Source: Actinomycetota bacterium
Lineage (GTDB): Bacteria; Actinomycetota; Actinomycetes; Nanopelagicales; Nanopelagicaceae
Assembly: GCA_005787645.1 (NCBI GenBank)
Contig: SYAM01000056.1
Location: 1 to 6,550 of the forward strand
Direction: 5' to 3'
DNA: 6,550 bases
Part shown: positions 5,686 through 6,550 of the stretch, piece after piece
How the letters are laid out: every line of letters begins with the position of its first letter
How positions within the stretch are numbered: position 1 is the first letter of the stretch
Translations under genes and position numbers: made by a program
The notes under the pieces: generated by a model
The model's input: the letters and a program-made list of their open reading frames with translations, nothing else
What the model was told of the DNA's origin: nothing
The model's database searches: none

Positions 5686-5691
5686 TGTGAC

Positions 5692-5698
5692 TCACCTT
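5692..5698 (-). promoter_or_regulatory. Shine-Dalgarno AAGGTGA of the uORF
   Basis: AAGGTGA, 6 nt before the uORF GTG, is identical in sequence and spacing to the site at 5420-5414 before whiB7. This matching pair is the main sequence argument that the GTG is a real start. Confidence 0.7.
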
Positions 5699-5701
5699 TC
5701 G

Positions 5702-5731
5702 CTCGTAATTACGAGTTATTACTGATAACTC
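5702..5731. promoter_or_regulatory. Two overlapping dyads in the divergent whiB7/hydrolase region
   Basis: CTCGTAATTACGAG (5702-5715) is a perfect 14-bp palindrome. Sharing its last GAG, GAGTTAT (5713-5719) and ATAACTC (5725-5731) form a perfect 7-bp inverted repeat with a 5-bp spacer. They sit immediately upstream of the uORF ribosome site and in the common control region of the whiB7 leader and the hydrolase gene, the position of an operator or promoter. The AT-rich cores (TAATAA, TAATTA) could supply a -10 element for the minus strand, but no good matching -35 was found. Confidence 0.5.
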
Positions 5732-5812
5732 AGCTGGTTGCAGATCGGTAAACCCCTAACCAACTATCCCAGGGTAAAGGTTGGCCCACGCTCGAGGCAA
5801 CTTCATTAAAGT

Positions 5813-5847
5813 AAGGCCTAGAACCCTAGAAAATAGCCACTAGGCTT
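5813..5847 (+). promoter_or_regulatory. Inverted repeat just before the hydrolase start
   Basis: AAGGCCTAG (5813-5821) pairs with CTAGGCTT (5840-5847) with one bulged G, and a further CCCTAG lies in the loop. The repeat ends 7 nt before the ATG at 5855. TAAAGT at 5807-5812 could be a -10 hexamer for this gene, though its only TTG-type partner (TTGGCC, 5781-5786) is 20 bp away, longer than usual. There is no clear Shine-Dalgarno. Confidence 0.3.
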
Positions 5848-5854
5848 CAAGACT

Positions 5855-6550
5855 ATGTTGGCAAAGGTCCGTGATACCGAAATCTTCTTTGACGTTCACG
5901 GTTCCGCGCTGGAAGCAGATGGGGCGAGCTTTCGTGAGAAACCAGTCGCATTTGTCTCGCACGGCGGGCCAGGGGCCGACCATTCAATTATGCGACCTGG
6001 CATGGATCCACTTGGTGAATATGCGCAGGTTCTCTATTGGGATCATCGTGGACAAGGGCGCTCTGCTCGTGGCGATATCAATAAATACACCATTGATGAA
6101 AATGTTGAAGATCTTGAAGCGCTCCGTATCCACCTCGGCATAAAGCAGATTGTCAGCGTCGGTACAAGTTACGGCGGAATGGTCGCAATGGCACATGCTG
6201 CTCGTTATCCAAACTCCGTTGCAAAATTACTTCTAATCGTCACCGCAGCACATTATGGATTTAATAAGAGAGCGCAAGAAATTATCGCAGAACGTGGCAT
6301 TGCCGAAGAGAAAGAGATCACTCGTCAACTCTGGACTGGAGAACTCACTACCGAAGATGCGATGCGCGAATACTTTCGTAAAACCTGGGGGCTGTACTCG
6401 ACAACTTTCGATGAGAGCAAGCGAGCAAAAAACGAAGAAGCGCTCTCCCGTGCAATTCTCTCTCCCGATGCGCTCAATCGCGCGTTCGCGCCCGGTGGAT
6501 TTCTACTCAGCTATGACCTGCGCCCCGAGTTAACGAAAATCACAGCGCCA
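5855..6550 (+). CDS. Alpha/beta hydrolase, proline iminopeptidase-like (S33), 3' truncated
   Basis: The frame runs from ATG 5855 to the window edge (232 residues). It shows an alpha/beta-hydrolase core: HGGPG oxyanion motif at 36-40, DHRGQGRS at 63-70, and the nucleophile elbow GTSYGG at 103-108 with Ser105, followed by the lid region. HGGPG with DHRGQGRS is typical of the S33 proline iminopeptidase group, cytoplasmic enzymes that remove N-terminal proline, though many relatives hydrolyse other small substrates. The window ends at ITAP, just before the strand that should carry the catalytic Asp; the catalytic His is also outside. An in-frame TAG at 5834-5836 limits the start; TTG 5858 is an alternative. 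No signal peptide. It is divergent from whiB7 and shares its control region, so co-regulation is possible but unproven. Confidence 0.9.
   Translation, partial: MLAKVRDTEIFFDVHGSALEADGASFREKPVAFVSHGGPGADHSIMRPGMDPLGEYAQVLYWDHRGQGRSARGDINKYTIDENVEDLEALRIHLGIKQIVSVGTSYGGMVAMAHAARYPNSVAKLLLIVTAAHYGFNKRAQEIIAERGIAEEKEITRQLWTGELTTEDAMREYFRKTWGLYSTTFDESKRAKNEEALSRAILSPDALNRAFAPGGFLLSYDLRPELTKITAP

Noticed and set aside
5438..5695. Minus-strand 85-codon and 69-codon frames across the whiB7 leader
   Set aside because: Both run through the terminator stem and U tract; their composition follows from the hairpin sequence, and the 45-codon frame has the better ribosome site.
5760..5784. CCAAC...GTTGG dyad and GGTAAA direct repeats (5747-5752, 5773-5778) as operator sites
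   Set aside because: Arms are only 5-6 bp and such short repeats are expected by chance in a region of this size; too weak to list as a feature.

Overview
The window looks like a chromosomal segment of a small-genome actinobacterium with a base composition close to 50% GC. The evidence is the gene set and order: a DUF2342-type zinc-metalloprotease-like protein, a YgjP-type M48 peptidase, an orphan ThiF/cyclodehydratase-like protein, an ABC1/AarF kinase and a convergent whiB7. This is the actinobacterial neighbourhood known from Mycobacterium as Rv3195-Rv3197A. Freshwater acI-type Actinobacteria (Nanopelagicales) are a plausible guess, but that is inference.

Layout. At the left edge is the start of a minus-strand membrane protein (1-79), divergent from the DUF2342 protein (194-1375). 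A 464-bp gene-free stretch (1376-1839) follows. It holds two hairpins and a cluster of DnaA-box-like 9-mers, several of them spaced by whole helical turns. Then comes a compact plus-strand operon: M48 peptidase (1840-2568), ThiF-like protein (2558-3553, overlapping start) and ABC1 kinase (3577-4968). A CTCTAT-type microsatellite (4984-5037) separates the kinase from the convergent minus-strand whiB7 (5072-5407). The remaining sequence is the whiB7 leader (about 5408-5700), a divergent regulatory region with dyads (5702-5847), and a plus-strand alpha/beta hydrolase (5855 to the window end, truncated).

The most informative part is the whiB7 leader. On the minus strand it contains a 45-codon upstream ORF (5685-5548). 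Its Shine-Dalgarno 7-mer and spacing are identical to those of whiB7 itself. A dyad centred on the uORF stop codon runs into the left arm of an intrinsic terminator (5530-5489), which lies upstream of whiB7. This is the architecture expected for ribosome-controlled transcription attenuation of a WhiB7 antibiotic-stress regulator. WhiB7/WblC leaders are known to work this way in mycobacteria and Streptomyces. The specific folds proposed here are read by eye.

How the genes may work together: the three-gene block (peptidase, leader-peptide-binding ThiF-like protein, kinase) is a recurrent actinobacterial linkage without a settled pathway. The kinase and whiB7 are neighbours in mycobacteria too. 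UvrD2, which follows whiB7 in mycobacteria, is absent here, and its place is taken by a divergent alpha/beta hydrolase.
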